NCBI GenBank assembly: GCA_015067995.1 | Contig: SVLJ01000002.1 | Location: 124,001 to 188,000, forward strand | Direction of reading: 5' to 3' | Source: Oscillospiraceae bacterium | Lineage (GTDB): Bacteria > Bacillota > Clostridia > Oscillospirales > Oscillospiraceae | Length of the DNA stretch: 64,000 nucleotides | Made by a program: the position numbers and the translations under genes | Notes under the pieces: generated by a model | Database searches by the model: none | What the model was told of the DNA's origin: nothing | The model's input: the letters and a program-made list of their open reading frames with translations, nothing else | Shown: piece by piece, positions 49,890-58,522 of the stretch | Layout of the letters: each line of letters opens with the position of its first letter | Numbering within the stretch: position 1 is the stretch's first letter

Positions 49890-50489
49890 ATGAAGAAAGC
49901 ACTTGCCCTGTGTGCGGCGGTGACGACCGTACTGGCCTGTACAATGACTGCGTCCGCTCTGTCCCATACGGTGGTTCGCGGCGACACAATGTGGAAGCTG
50001 GCGGTGAAATACGAGGTGGGCACACAGGAGATCATCGACGCCAATCCCCAGATCCAGAACCCGGATCTCATCTATCCCGGTCAGCAGCTGACCATCCCGG
50101 AGCTGGACACCACGGTGGCGTCCTTTGAAAAGGAAGTGATTCGTCTGGTGAACGAGCAGCGGGCGAAGCACGGACTGCAGCCTCTGCGGGAGAACTGGGA
50201 GCTGTCCCGGGTGGCACGCTTTAAATCTCAGGACATGGTGGATCGCCGGTATTTTTCCCATGCCAGTCCCACCTATGGAACGCCCTTTCAAATGATCCGT
50301 GCCTTTGGCCTGTCCTACCGCACCGCCGGTGAGAACATTGCTTACGGACAGCGGACGCCGCAGGCTGTGGTGAATGCGTGGATGAATTCCTCCGGCCACC
50401 GCGCCAATATTCTGAGTACCTCCTATACGCAGATCGGCGTGGGATATGTGGCTGACGGTCACTACTGGACACAGATGTTCATTGGGTAA
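49890..50489 (+). CDS. Secreted LysM and CAP (SCP/YkwD-like) domain protein
   Basis: 199 residues. Signal peptide 1-23 (KKALALCAAVTTVLACTMTASA, in parts), LysM domain about 25-68 (SHTVVRGDTMWKLAVKY, DLIYPGQQLTIP), CAP domain about 80-199 (VIRLVNEQRAKHGL, HASPTYGTPFQMI, GENIAYGQRTPQAVVNAWMNSSGHRANIL, IGVGYV). It resembles SafA/YkwD spore-coat and wall-associated proteins. LysM binds peptidoglycan; CAP function is unclear. AGGAGG precedes ATG 49890. Confidence 0.92.
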   Translation: MKKALALCAAVTTVLACTMTASALSHTVVRGDTMWKLAVKYEVGTQEIIDANPQIQNPDLIYPGQQLTIPELDTTVASFEKEVIRLVNEQRAKHGLQPLRENWELSRVARFKSQDMVDRRYFSHASPTYGTPFQMIRAFGLSYRTAGENIAYGQRTPQAVVNAWMNSSGHRANILSTSYTQIGVGYVADGHYWTQMFIG

Positions 50490-50502
50490 TATGTACGCAG
50501 AA

Positions 50503-50530
50503 AAACGGCACGGAATTCTCCGTGCCGTTT
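50503..50530. terminator. Shared convergent terminator
   Basis: 12-bp perfect stem AAACGGCACGGA / TCCGTGCCGTTT with ATTC loop, between convergent genes. Confidence 0.8.
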
Positions 50531-50532
50531 GA

Positions 50533-51441
50533 TCATTGCAATACTTCTGTGCAAAAGTCTTTCACCAGACTGTGGTAGCGTGGGGTGTCCTTCATGTAGC
50601 TGATTCCATGACCGGCCTCCGGGAAGGTATAGCGCCGTATGGCGGGATTGGCAGCCTGTATGTCGGCGCTCATGGAACAGGGAACAAAGCGGTCGTCCTC
50701 GCCGTGGATGATCATGATGGGGATGGATGTGTTTTTCACGGCTTCGACTGCTGTGTGCTCCGTCAGGGAAAAGCCGCCGAACAATCTTGCGGCAGCCCGG
50801 ATAAAGGGCATGGCCAGCGCAGGCGGATACTTCATGTCTCCGCAGACCTTGCGGATGATCTCGCATGGAGAGGAATAGGGCGAGTCGGCGATGATGCCCC
50901 GGACATTGTCGGGGAGACCCACGTCGGCGGCCATCAGAACGGTGGCACCGCCCATAGAGATGCCGTAGAGCAGGATGGGAATGTCCCGGCCAAACCGCTC
51001 CACACCCCAGCGGACCCAGTCCAGACAGTCCTGTCGTTCCCGGATGCCGAAGGTGATGGTGTGCCCGTCGCTTTCCCCGTGTGCCCGCTGATCCACCAGC
51101 AGAACATTGTGCCCCTGCTCCATTGCCAGCCGCGCGCCGCCGCAGAAATCCCGGATGGAGGTGCTGCGGTAACCGTGGAAGCAGATAGCGAGCGGTGCGC
51201 CGTTGTCGTGGTGATAGTAGCGGGCGGACAGCCGCATTCCCGCCCGTGAGGTGATGGTTACCTTCTGACAGGGGACGGCGGCCATATCGCGGATCATGGC
51301 GCGCATGACCTCCCGCTGCTGCTGGTACTGCTGACCGGAGGGAATGTTGTAAATGTTGTCCTGCGTTTTGTCCGGCGATAGGAAGGCGATACGGTAGCAG
51401 AAAAAGGTGATGGCAAGGCAGAGAAGCGCCGCCATCGCCAA
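50533..51441 (-). CDS. Membrane-anchored alpha/beta hydrolase
   Basis: 302 residues from ATG 51441. The true start may be slightly upstream at a non-ATG codon: a stop 36 nt before the ATG leaves only a few codons, and AGGATGAGG lies there. An N-terminal helix MAMAALLCLAITFFCYRIAF anchors it. The hydrolase core shows CFHGYRST near 87, DQRAHGESDG near 117, YGISMGGATVLM near 158 (Ser nucleophile), HGEDDRFVP near 246 and EAGHGISY near 279. Similar to YfhR/FrsA-like peptidases-esterases. Last of three minus-strand genes. Confidence 0.85.
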   Translation of the reverse strand: MAMAALLCLAITFFCYRIAFLSPDKTQDNIYNIPSGQQYQQQREVMRAMIRDMAAVPCQKVTITSRAGMRLSARYYHHDNGAPLAICFHGYRSTSIRDFCGGARLAMEQGHNVLLVDQRAHGESDGHTITFGIRERQDCLDWVRWGVERFGRDIPILLYGISMGGATVLMAADVGLPDNVRGIIADSPYSSPCEIIRKVCGDMKYPPALAMPFIRAAARLFGGFSLTEHTAVEAVKNTSIPIMIIHGEDDRFVPCSMSADIQAANPAIRRYTFPEAGHGISYMKDTPRYHSLVKDFCTEVLQ

Positions 51442-51505
51442 AAGGAGCAGAATGGTTATAGTGCCTCATCCTTTCCACATATGGAGCGTAAAAATCAAGA
51501 GCGGT

Positions 51506-52375
51506 TTACTCGATGGTGATCAGCTCGTACTCCCGGCTGCCCAGCCCCAGTGCGGCGGCGGCTTCGATGGTGTGAACGCCGTTGCGGCTTTCGATGCGCT
51601 CCAGCAGGTGTGCCTGACCGGGATCGTCCTTGGCGGCATACACCAAGTCCAGACAGGCCTGATCGATGGCCACAGGGTCCAGAGAGGCCAGAACACCGAT
51701 ATCCTTCATGCAGGGATCCTCGGCCACGGCACAGCAGTCGCAGTCTACGGACATGTTGGCCATGACATTGATATAGGCGATCTTGTTTTCGAAGAACTCC
51801 ATGACAGAACCGGCGGCGTCTGCCATGGATTCCAGAAAGCTGTTACGATCTGAGGTCCAGAATTCCTCCGGCTTGCCGACACCGTGAATATAGGCCTTGC
51901 CGTAAGCGGAAGCCACGCCGATGGAAAGCTGCTTCAGCGCGCCGCCGTAGCCGCCCATGGGATGGCCCTTGAAGTGGGAGAGCACCAGCATGCTGTCATA
52001 GTTGGTGATGTTCTTGCCCACGAAGTTTTTCCGGATGCACTTGCCATTGGGAATGGCCAGTTCCAGATCGGGACCTTCCGCATCCAGCAGATCCACATCA
52101 AAGCTGGTGTTCCAACCATGCTGACGCAGGGTATAGAGATGCTTGGCAGTGGTGTTGCGTCCGCCGTCGTAGGCGGTGTTGCATTCCGTCACCGTGCCGC
52201 CAACCTGATCAATGACAGGCTTCCAGAAAGCGGGACGCAGGAAGTTCTGGTTGCCGGGTTCGCCGGAGTGTACCTTGATGGCGACCTTGCCGGTGAGGGG
52301 CGCGTCCAGCAGCTGATAGAGTTTCAGAACGGTTTCGGCGGAAATGCAGCGGGAGAAATATACCTTGGATTTCAT
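51506..52375 (-). CDS. DUF362 protein
   Basis: 289 residues. VAIKVHSGEPGNQNFLRPAFW near 31, NTAYDGGRNTTAKHLYTLRQHGW near 66, VLSHFKGHPMGGYGGALKQLSIG near 131 and DCDCCAVAEDPCMKDIGVLASLDPVAIDQACLDLV (in parts) near 212 define DUF362. The Cys cluster DCDCC is striking, but no ferredoxin-type CxxCxxC pattern is present in this member. Function unknown; family members are often linked to iron-sulfur or redox systems. It follows a nitroreductase gene by 37 bp. Confidence 0.88.
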   Translation of the reverse strand: MKSKVYFSRCISAETVLKLYQLLDAPLTGKVAIKVHSGEPGNQNFLRPAFWKPVIDQVGGTVTECNTAYDGGRNTTAKHLYTLRQHGWNTSFDVDLLDAEGPDLELAIPNGKCIRKNFVGKNITNYDSMLVLSHFKGHPMGGYGGALKQLSIGVASAYGKAYIHGVGKPEEFWTSDRNSFLESMADAAGSVMEFFENKIAYINVMANMSVDCDCCAVAEDPCMKDIGVLASLDPVAIDQACLDLVYAAKDDPGQAHLLERIESRNGVHTIEAAAALGLGSREYELITIE

Positions 52376-52412
52376 ATTGTATGCCTCCTGTTGTGTTCGG
52401 ATGAATGTGTGA

Positions 52413-53147
52413 TTACAGCCGGAAAGTGCCGATATAGGCGTAGCCCTTTTTGCTGGGCGGCTGTGCTGCGGAGAAGAAGCGGAAGCTTTTCGGACAGGAA
52501 AGATAGAGGTGTGCCAGAGCGATGCCCATGTCGATGCGGTTCATTTTGCCAAGGACAGTTTGCTTCAGGAGCCCCTGAAGGGCACAAAACGCATGGATGT
52601 CTTCGCCATCATGGATAAAATACCATGGCTGACTGTTGACGGAGGATGGGGCCAGCCGCGCCGGCTCCAGGCGGATGTCCTCCTGATCGCTGATCTCACG
52701 GAGCGTTTTGCGCCGGAACTCTGCGGTGCTGCTGCGAAGCGGTGCGCCTTTGGGATGTCCGAAGGCGATCATAATGACGAACTGCAGGCCGTCTGCTTCC
52801 TGAGGTGCGCTGCTGCCCCGAGGATCCAGCTTTCCCATGCCCAGCCAGCAGGTTCCCAGACCCAGTGACTGGATAAACAGTTCTGCCTGCTGGAACAGAA
52901 ACCCTACATTTTCCGGCGCAAGAGGCAAATCTTCGGTAAAGATGGCCACATAGTGCGGCGTTTTCCACGGTAGAATACAGCGGACGGAATCAATGCCGAT
53001 GATCTCTGCACGGACACGGATACCCGGAACCAGCGGACGGCAGTGTGCGATGAAGTCGCGGATTTGCTGCAGCTCTGCCTCGGCTGCAGGCTCCATGGTA
53101 AAGCTGCGGGTGGTTTTGCGGCGATGGATGAGTTCGGCCGGTTCCAT
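52413..53147 (-). CDS. Nitroreductase-family protein (TM1586 type)
   Basis: 244 residues from ATG 53147, with AAAGGAG 7 nt upstream (TTG 53150 is an alternative). IHRRKTTRSFTMEP near 8 binds FMN phosphate, and the duplicated half LAPSSVNSQPWYFI near 168 is the family motif. GLGTCWLGM near 95 and MGIALAHLYLS near 208 line the dimer. Likely FMN-dependent reductase; the substrate is unknown. First gene of a three-gene minus operon. Confidence 0.85.
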   Translation of the reverse strand: MEPAELIHRRKTTRSFTMEPAAEAELQQIRDFIAHCRPLVPGIRVRAEIIGIDSVRCILPWKTPHYVAIFTEDLPLAPENVGFLFQQAELFIQSLGLGTCWLGMGKLDPRGSSAPQEADGLQFVIMIAFGHPKGAPLRSSTAEFRRKTLREISDQEDIRLEPARLAPSSVNSQPWYFIHDGEDIHAFCALQGLLKQTVLGKMNRIDMGIALAHLYLSCPKSFRFFSAAQPPSKKGYAYIGTFRL

Positions 53148-53176
53148 CAAAGCACTCCTTTGTATTGATTACTTAA

Positions 53177-53209
53177 CAGCAGAATACCGCATTCTGCTGC
53201 TGATTGCAA
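53177..53209 (-). promoter_or_regulatory. Promoter and dyad operator of nitroreductase operon
   Basis: Minus strand: TTGCAA (53204-53209), 17-nt spacer, TATTCT (53181-53186). A perfect dyad CAGCAGAAT-ACCGC-ATTCTGCTG (53177-53199) overlies the -10 and spacer. The rest of the gap to 53364 shows no gene. Confidence 0.7.
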
Positions 53210-53364
53210 GGGCAGAGGAAAAGAAAGGAATTGGCATGCTGCGGCGATAAGCAGGGATGATAGCGGCCTTCATGACAGAAAATATCACCGAAGCAAAGGA
53301 GAAGGAGAATGGAAATTTTGGCTCAGAAACCATCGAAAACCTTGAATTTTTTCCGAAAATCCAA

Positions 53365-53393
53365 TTTACAAGTGTATGTTTTTTTGCTATAAT
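53365..53393 (+). promoter_or_regulatory. Promoter of CofE-like gene
   Basis: TTTACA (53365-53370), 17-nt spacer, TATAAT (53388-53393). Confidence 0.9.
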
Positions 53394-53463
53394 GCTAAAG
53401 TTAGAAAAGATATGAGACACGATCAAAGTTGTGTTATCTGAATTTTAAAGGGAGTGTTCCATT

Positions 53464-54657
53464 ATGAGTCGTATGGTCGGAACTGTTTCCAGAGGTATTC
53501 GTGCACCCATCATCCGTGCCGGTGAAGATCTGGCCGCCATCGTTACCGATTCTGTGCTGGCAGCCGCTGCTGACGGCGGATTTGCTATTCGTGAGCGTGA
53601 TATCGTGGCTCTGACGGAGTCCATTGTGGCTCGCGTTCAGGGAAACTATGCTTCTGTGGATGATATTGCCGCCGATGTCCGCGCCAAGCTGGGCGGGGAA
53701 ACTATCGGTGTGATCTTCCCCATTCTCAGCCGCAACCGTTTTGCCATCTGCCTGCGGGGCATTGCCAAGGGCGCCAAGAAAGTGGTGCTGATGCTCAGCT
53801 ATCCCTCTGATGAAGTGGGCAACCATCTTGTCAGCCTGGATGCCATTGATGAGAAGGACGTGGATCCCTATCGTGATGTACTGTCTCTGGAGAGGTATCG
53901 TGAGCTGTTTGGCTACGAGAAGCATCCCTTCACCGGCGTGGACTATGTGGAGTATTACGAATCCCTGATTCGGGAGAGCGGTGCAGAGGTGGAGATTATC
54001 TTCGGCAACGATCCCCGTGCCATTCTGAAGTATACCAAGAACGTCCTGTGCTGTGACATTCATACCCGTGCCCGTACCAAGCGCATCCTGAAGGCTGCCG
54101 GTGCTGAGCGCGTTTGCGGTATGGACGAGATCCTGAATGCTCCTGTTGGCGGCAGCGGCTACAATGAGAAGTACGGTTTGCTGGGCTCCAATAAGGCTAC
54201 GGAGGATCAGGTGAAGCTGTTCCCCCGGGATTGTCAGGATCTGGTGGAAGATATCCAGAAGCGTCTTCTGGAAGCCACCGGTGCCAGAGTGGAGGTCATG
54301 GTCTACGGTGACGGCGCATTCAAGGATCCCGTGGGCAAGATCTGGGAGCTGGCCGACCCCGTGGTTTCTCCCGCATATACCTCCGGCTTGGAGGGAACGC
54401 CCAACGAGCTGAAGCTGAAGTATCTGGCGGACAACGAGTTCAGCCACCTCTCCGGTGATGCTCTGAAGGATGCCATCAAGGGCAAGATTCAGGAAAAGGA
54501 CGACAATCTGGTGGGTCAGATGGCTTCCGAGGGCACCACGCCCCGCCGCCTGACCGATCTGATCGGCTCTCTGTGCGACCTGACTTCCGGCTCCGGCGAC
54601 AAGGGTACTCCCATTGTCTATATTCAGGGCTATTTCGACAACTATACCACCGAATGA
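53464..54657 (+). CDS. Coenzyme F420-0:L-glutamate ligase-like (CofE family) protein
   Basis: 397 residues. TVSRGIRAPIIRAGEDLAAIV at the start, DIVALTESIVARVQGN near 46, PILSRNRFAICLRGIAKGAKKVVLMLSYPSDEVGN near 86-120 (in parts), MVYGDGAFKDPVGKIWELADPVVSPAY near 279 and KDDNLVGQMASEGTTPRRLTDLIGSL near 343 match the F420 ligase family. The known enzyme adds glutamates to F420 with GTP. No other F420 gene is in the window, so this is probably a related amide ligase with another substrate. Confidence 0.85.
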   Translation: MSRMVGTVSRGIRAPIIRAGEDLAAIVTDSVLAAAADGGFAIRERDIVALTESIVARVQGNYASVDDIAADVRAKLGGETIGVIFPILSRNRFAICLRGIAKGAKKVVLMLSYPSDEVGNHLVSLDAIDEKDVDPYRDVLSLERYRELFGYEKHPFTGVDYVEYYESLIRESGAEVEIIFGNDPRAILKYTKNVLCCDIHTRARTKRILKAAGAERVCGMDEILNAPVGGSGYNEKYGLLGSNKATEDQVKLFPRDCQDLVEDIQKRLLEATGARVEVMVYGDGAFKDPVGKIWELADPVVSPAYTSGLEGTPNELKLKYLADNEFSHLSGDALKDAIKGKIQEKDDNLVGQMASEGTTPRRLTDLIGSLCDLTSGSGDKGTPIVYIQGYFDNYTTE

Positions 54658-54665
54658 TTTTTCTG

Positions 54666-54696
54666 AAAACACGCCGCAGCTGCGGCGTGTTTTTTG
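54666..54696 (+). terminator. Terminator of CofE-like gene
   Basis: AAACACGCCGCAG/CTGCGGCGTGTTT followed by TTTTG. Confidence 0.93.
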
Positions 54697-54723
54697 TATA
54701 CAGAGGTTTCCTGCAAAAACGGA

Positions 54724-54751
54724 TTGACAATCCGCAGAAACAGCATATAAT
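54724..54751 (+). promoter_or_regulatory. Promoter of DSD1-like gene
   Basis: TTGACA (54724-54729), 16-nt spacer, TATAAT (54746-54751). Confidence 0.88.
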
Positions 54752-54807
54752 TAAATACAATTTAACTACTTGAGACGATGTATTGCGTCAAACAGGGAGG
54801 AACTGCC

Positions 54808-55926
54808 ATGAAGATTCGTGAAATGGCCACGCCGGCGATTCTGCTGGACATGGATGCGCTGGAGCGCAATATCAGTAACTATCAGAATATGTGTGACCTT
54901 TACGACAAGGAAATGTGGCCCATGGTGAAGACCCACAAGTCTCTGACCATTGCCAAAATGCAGGCGGAGGCCGGAGCCTCCGGATTTCTGTGCGGCACGC
55001 TGGATGAGTGTGAGGCGTTGTGCGAGGCGGGGCATCGGAATCTGATGTATGCGTATCCCGTTGCCAGTGCCGCTTCTGTGAAGCGGGTCATTGAGCTGAG
55101 CCGCAAGTGTAATTTTATCATCCGTCTGGATACTGTGGAGGCTGCGGAGATCGTGGATGCTGCTGCCCGCGAAGCGGGCGTGATCATCCGGTATACGATC
55201 ATTGTGGACTGCGGTCTGCATCGGTTCGGTGTTGCACCGGACAAGGTGGAGGAGCTGGCAGCCAGACTGGCTGCCTTTGAAAACCTGGAGCCCATGGGCA
55301 TTTCCACCCATCCCGGCGCCGTGTATGCTGCGGAGGAACCCGGACAGGTGCCCATCTATGTGGAGGCGGAGACTGGCGCACTGGCGATCGCCGCAGAGGG
55401 CATGCGCGAAGCCGGTATTGAGCCGGAGATCATCTCCAGCGGTTCCACGCCTACCTTTGCACTGTCCATTGACGACCCCAATATTGGAATCTACCATCCA
55501 GGCAACTACGTGTTCAACGATTGCATCCAGATGTCCAACGGCAGCGCCAAGGAAGAGGATTGCGCGCTGACGGTGCTGGCTACGGTGATCTCTCATCCGT
55601 CTGAAGAGCTGTTCATCTGCGACGCCGGCGCCAAGTGTCTGGGACTGGATCAGGGCGCTCACGGAAATTCTGCCATCGTGGGCTTTGGCCGTGTCATCGG
55701 ACATCCTGAGCTGATTGTCAGCGGTCTGTCCGAGGAGGTTGGCAAGCTGAAGGTGAAGGAAGGGGAGACCACTGCGCTGAAGGTGGGCGATCAGATCCGC
55801 ATGATCCCCAACCATTCCTGCTCTACCGCCAACCTTACCGATCATTACATCGCTGTGCGCGGCGAGGACGTGGAAGGCACCATCCGGGTGGATATTCGCG
55901 GAAACCGCTGCAACTGGGAATTCTGA
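54808..55926 (+). CDS. DSD1-family PLP enzyme (D-threonine aldolase / D-serine dehydratase like)
   Basis: 372 residues from ATG 54808, which follows GGGAGG. TPAILLDMDALERNI near 8, PLP lysine in MVKTHKSLTIAK near 40, VDCGLHRFGVAP near 133, SSGSTPTF near 211 and the metal-binding IPNHSCSTANL near 334 with His and Cys. These are the marks of the alanine-racemase-fold DSD1/DTA family, which cleaves D-threonine or dehydrates D-serine. The substrate is not decided by sequence. The XRE-cupin regulator encoded convergently may control it. Confidence 0.9.
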   Translation: MKIREMATPAILLDMDALERNISNYQNMCDLYDKEMWPMVKTHKSLTIAKMQAEAGASGFLCGTLDECEALCEAGHRNLMYAYPVASAASVKRVIELSRKCNFIIRLDTVEAAEIVDAAAREAGVIIRYTIIVDCGLHRFGVAPDKVEELAARLAAFENLEPMGISTHPGAVYAAEEPGQVPIYVEAETGALAIAAEGMREAGIEPEIISSGSTPTFALSIDDPNIGIYHPGNYVFNDCIQMSNGSAKEEDCALTVLATVISHPSEELFICDAGAKCLGLDQGAHGNSAIVGFGRVIGHPELIVSGLSEEVGKLKVKEGETTALKVGDQIRMIPNHSCSTANLTDHYIAVRGEDVEGTIRVDIRGNRCNWEF

Positions 55927-55936
55927 GGAAAATGAA

Positions 55937-55974
55937 AACGCATCCCGAACCGCCAGGTTCGGGATGCGTTGTTT
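55937..55974. terminator. Terminator shared by DSD1-like and XRE-cupin genes
   Basis: AACGCATCCCGAACC / GGTTCGGGATGCGTT with GCCA loop then GTTTC. Confidence 0.88.
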
Positions 55975-55985
55975 CTGGAAGCGAG

Positions 55986-56537
55986 TTACAGACCGGGGAA
56001 GGTGATGGCGAACACGAGGACAGCGGGCTTTTCGCTGTTGTTGAACCAGGCGTGCTTCACCAGCGGCGGAATACGGATGCTGTCTCCCGCATGGAAGTGA
56101 ATGGGAGAATCATCCAGATGCAGCGTCATTTCGCCTTCCAGCAGCAGGGCTACTTCTTCGCCCTTGTGTGCCATGTTGGAATCCGTAGTGGAATGGCCGG
56201 GTTGCAGCGTCATGGTATAGAAGGAGAGGGCGCTGGCCGTGTCCGGCGTCAGCAATTCATAATCCACACCGCCTTCAATGATGTGGCGGCGGTTTTCCGG
56301 ATGCACAAGGCCGTTGGGATGAGGAGCCTCTGCTGCCATAAAAATGCGAAACAGGGGTACGTCCAGTACGGCGGAGATGGAGCGCAGCGTATTCAGTGAT
56401 GGATTGGCCAGATCGCGCTCAATCTGGCTGAGCATGGAGGAGGTGATGCCGACCTTCTCGGCCAGTGCCTTCAGCGTAATGCCCTGCAGCTGGCGATAGT
56501 GCCGGATTCGCTGGCCAATATTTACGTTGTGATCCAT
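55986..56537 (-). CDS. XRE-cupin transcriptional regulator
   Basis: 183 residues from ATG 56537 with AGGAG upstream. HTH at about 5-60 (NIGQRIRHYRQLQGITLKALAEKVGITSSMLSQIERDLANPS, in parts). Cupin barrel at about 105-180 (MTLQPGHSTTDSNMAHKGEEVALLLEGEMTLHL, HAGDSIRIPPLVKHAWFN). This matches the PuuR/SutR class, in which the cupin senses a small metabolite. It is encoded between the DSD1-like enzyme and an M18 aminopeptidase, so amino-acid metabolism is a likely target. A dyad upstream suggests autoregulation. Confidence 0.93.
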   Translation of the reverse strand: MDHNVNIGQRIRHYRQLQGITLKALAEKVGITSSMLSQIERDLANPSLNTLRSISAVLDVPLFRIFMAAEAPHPNGLVHPENRRHIIEGGVDYELLTPDTASALSFYTMTLQPGHSTTDSNMAHKGEEVALLLEGEMTLHLDDSPIHFHAGDSIRIPPLVKHAWFNNSEKPAVLVFAITFPGL

Positions 56538-56581
56538 ATTCCAAATTCTCCTGCTTTCCATGAATGAATTTCATGATTTAA

Positions 56582-56599
56582 CTCTATGTTACCATAGAG
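56582..56599. promoter_or_regulatory. Dyad operator upstream of XRE-cupin gene
   Basis: Perfect CTCTATG-TTAC-CATAGAG. On the minus strand it overlaps a likely -10 (TAACAT) with TTGCTA 18 nt upstream, so binding would block the regulator's own promoter. Confidence 0.6.
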
Positions 56600-56716
56600 C
56601 GCAGGGAAATAGCAATCCCGAAGTGGATAAAAAAGCGCAATTTTTGCTATTATTTTCGATAAAAACTGTTTTTTTGAGCAATATAGAGGAACAGCGCGAT
56701 GACATTTTCCAAAAAC

Positions 56717-56745
56717 TTGATTTTTTACTGCGTTTTGGATATGCT
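56717..56745 (+). promoter_or_regulatory. Promoter of M18 aminopeptidase gene
   Basis: TTGATT (56717-56722), 17-nt spacer, TATGCT (56740-56745). Confidence 0.75.
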
Positions 56746-56777
56746 GTTACTATCTCAGCGTGAAAGAGAGGGCAATT

Positions 56778-58082
56778 ATGGAAAATACAACTGTCCGGCG
56801 GCTGATGAAGTATCTGGATGCCAGCCCCAGCTGCTATCATGCAACAGAGAATCTAAAAAAGCGTTTGTTGGATAGCGGGTATCAACTGCTTCGAGAATCT
56901 GAAGTTTGGAAATTGCAGCACGGTGGAAAATACGTTGTGATCCGCAACGACTCGTCACTGATTGCATTCCGTATTCCGGCGGAAGTTACCGGTGGATTTA
57001 TGATGGCGGCGGCTCACAGCGACTTTCCTGCGCTGAAGCTGCGGGAAGCGACAGAGACAGAGTCCGGTGGAACGCTGGTGCTCACCACGGAGCCGTATGG
57101 CGGCATGATCTTCTCCTCGTGGATGGATCGGCCCTTGTCGGTTGCCGGACGTGTGATGACGGATGAAGACGGCTGTCTGCGAACTCGGCTGGTAAACGTG
57201 GACCGGGATCTGCTGGTGATTCCTAATGTTGCACCCCATATGAATCGTAGCATCAATGATGGTGCGGCTCTGAAACCCAATGTGGATCTGCGTCCCGTGA
57301 TGGGAACTGCCGATGACAAAGGGAAACTCCGGGCGATGGTAGCAGAAGCCGCCGACGTGAAGGAAGAGGATATCCTGTCCTCTGAGCTTTTCCTGTATCC
57401 GCGTATTCGCGGGACGCTGGTGGGAGCGGAGGAGCAATACATTCTGTCTCCCCGTCTGGATGATCTTCAGTGTGCATTTACCTGTACAGAAGGATTTCTC
57501 CGTGCTGCGGAAAGCCGCAGCATACCGGTGCTGTGCGTGTTCAACAATGAGGAAGTGGGAAGCGGGACACTGCAAGGCGCCAATTCCGACTTTTTGGGCA
57601 ATGTGCTCAAGCGGATCAGTCAGGCGATGGGCCGTACAGAGGAAGCCCATCTGGCGGCTCTGGCAGAGAGCTTCATGGTATCGGCGGATAACGCACATGC
57701 CGTGCATCCAAATCATCCTGAATATGCGGACGTGAATGAAAAGGTGACCATCAACGGCGGTGTGGCGGTGAAGTTTAACGCCAACCAGAAGTATTCTACG
57801 GATGCCGTTTCTGCCGCGGTCTTCCGTCGGATCTGCCGCATGGCAGATGCGCCGGTTCAGTCCTACAGCAACCGTGCGGATATGCCGGGCGGTTCTACCC
57901 TGGGCAACATCAGCATTACAAGGGTTTCGGTGCCGACGGTGGATGTGGGCTTGCCCCAGTTGGCCATGCATTCTGCCTGTGAACTGGCAGGTGTGGAGGA
58001 TACTGAGCATATGGCGCGGATCATGGAAATTTACTTCTCCTGCACGCTGCGCCGTGCTGCGGACGGCGGTATTCTGCTGTAA
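56778..58082 (+). CDS. M18-family aspartyl aminopeptidase
   Basis: 434 residues from ATG 56778 behind GAGAGGG. Zinc and catalytic motifs: AAAHSDFPALKL near 77, NDGAALKPNVDLRPV near 160, SPRLDDLQCAF near 224, FNNEEVGSGT near 259 and VSADNAHAVHPNHPEY near 301, with C-terminal MHSACELAG. These dodecameric enzymes remove N-terminal acidic or other residues from peptides. Divergent from the XRE-cupin gene. Confidence 0.95.
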   Translation: MENTTVRRLMKYLDASPSCYHATENLKKRLLDSGYQLLRESEVWKLQHGGKYVVIRNDSSLIAFRIPAEVTGGFMMAAAHSDFPALKLREATETESGGTLVLTTEPYGGMIFSSWMDRPLSVAGRVMTDEDGCLRTRLVNVDRDLLVIPNVAPHMNRSINDGAALKPNVDLRPVMGTADDKGKLRAMVAEAADVKEEDILSSELFLYPRIRGTLVGAEEQYILSPRLDDLQCAFTCTEGFLRAAESRSIPVLCVFNNEEVGSGTLQGANSDFLGNVLKRISQAMGRTEEAHLAALAESFMVSADNAHAVHPNHPEYADVNEKVTINGGVAVKFNANQKYSTDAVSAAVFRRICRMADAPVQSYSNRADMPGGSTLGNISITRVSVPTVDVGLPQLAMHSACELAGVEDTEHMARIMEIYFSCTLRRAADGGILL

Positions 58083-58102
58083 ACAACGGATAAATATGGA
58101 AT

Positions 58103-58134
58103 TACCCCCGGAGAATGATCTCTCCGGGGGTAAA
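58103..58134. terminator. Hairpin between convergent M18 and DtxR-like genes
   Basis: TTACCCCCGGAGA / TCTCCGGGGGTAA. No T tract on either strand beyond the stem's own ends. Confidence 0.7.
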
Positions 58135-58147
58135 TGCATTCTGCGGC

Positions 58148-58522
58148 TCAGTGATCTTCTGCTTTCTCAAGGAATGCCAGAATACAGCGATAGGTCTCGT
58201 CGCTGAGACTATGCTCCATTTTGCAGGCGTCCTCTGCGGCGGTTTCTTCGGATACGCCCATCAGCTGGAAGAGGCGTGTGATGGCGGTATGCCGCTGGTA
58301 AACCTGAGAAGCGATGGCCATGCCGCTGTCCGTCAGGGTCAGCGTTCCGTCTTCCGCCATACAGACGTGGCCGCTTTCCCGCAGCTTTTTCATGGCAATG
58401 CTGATACTGGGCTTGGAATACCCCAGCTCATTGACAATATCAATGGAACGGACCTGCCCCAATCGTTTTTGCAGGACCAGTATGGATTCCAGATAGTCTT
58501 CTGCGGATTGATGAATAGCCAT
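58148..58522 (-). CDS. DtxR/MntR-family metalloregulator, short form
   Basis: 124 residues from ATG 58522 behind AAAGGAGG; the frame further upstream is not used. HTH: HQSAEDYLESILVLQKRLGQVRSIDIVNELGYSKPSISIAMKKLRE (in parts), then the dimer/metal domain GVSEETAAEDACKMEHSLSDETYRCILAFLE with Cys, Glu and His positioned as in MntR/TroR. No SH3-like third domain. It presumably senses Mn or Fe and represses transport genes outside this window. Confidence 0.9.
   Translation of the reverse strand: MAIHQSAEDYLESILVLQKRLGQVRSIDIVNELGYSKPSISIAMKKLRESGHVCMAEDGTLTLTDSGMAIASQVYQRHTAITRLFQLMGVSEETAAEDACKMEHSLSDETYRCILAFLEKAEDH

Noticed and set aside
53309-53392. 27-residue ORF with AAGGAG upstream
   Set aside because: It runs through the -35 and -10 boxes of the CofE-like promoter, so it would not be on that transcript, and the peptide looks random.
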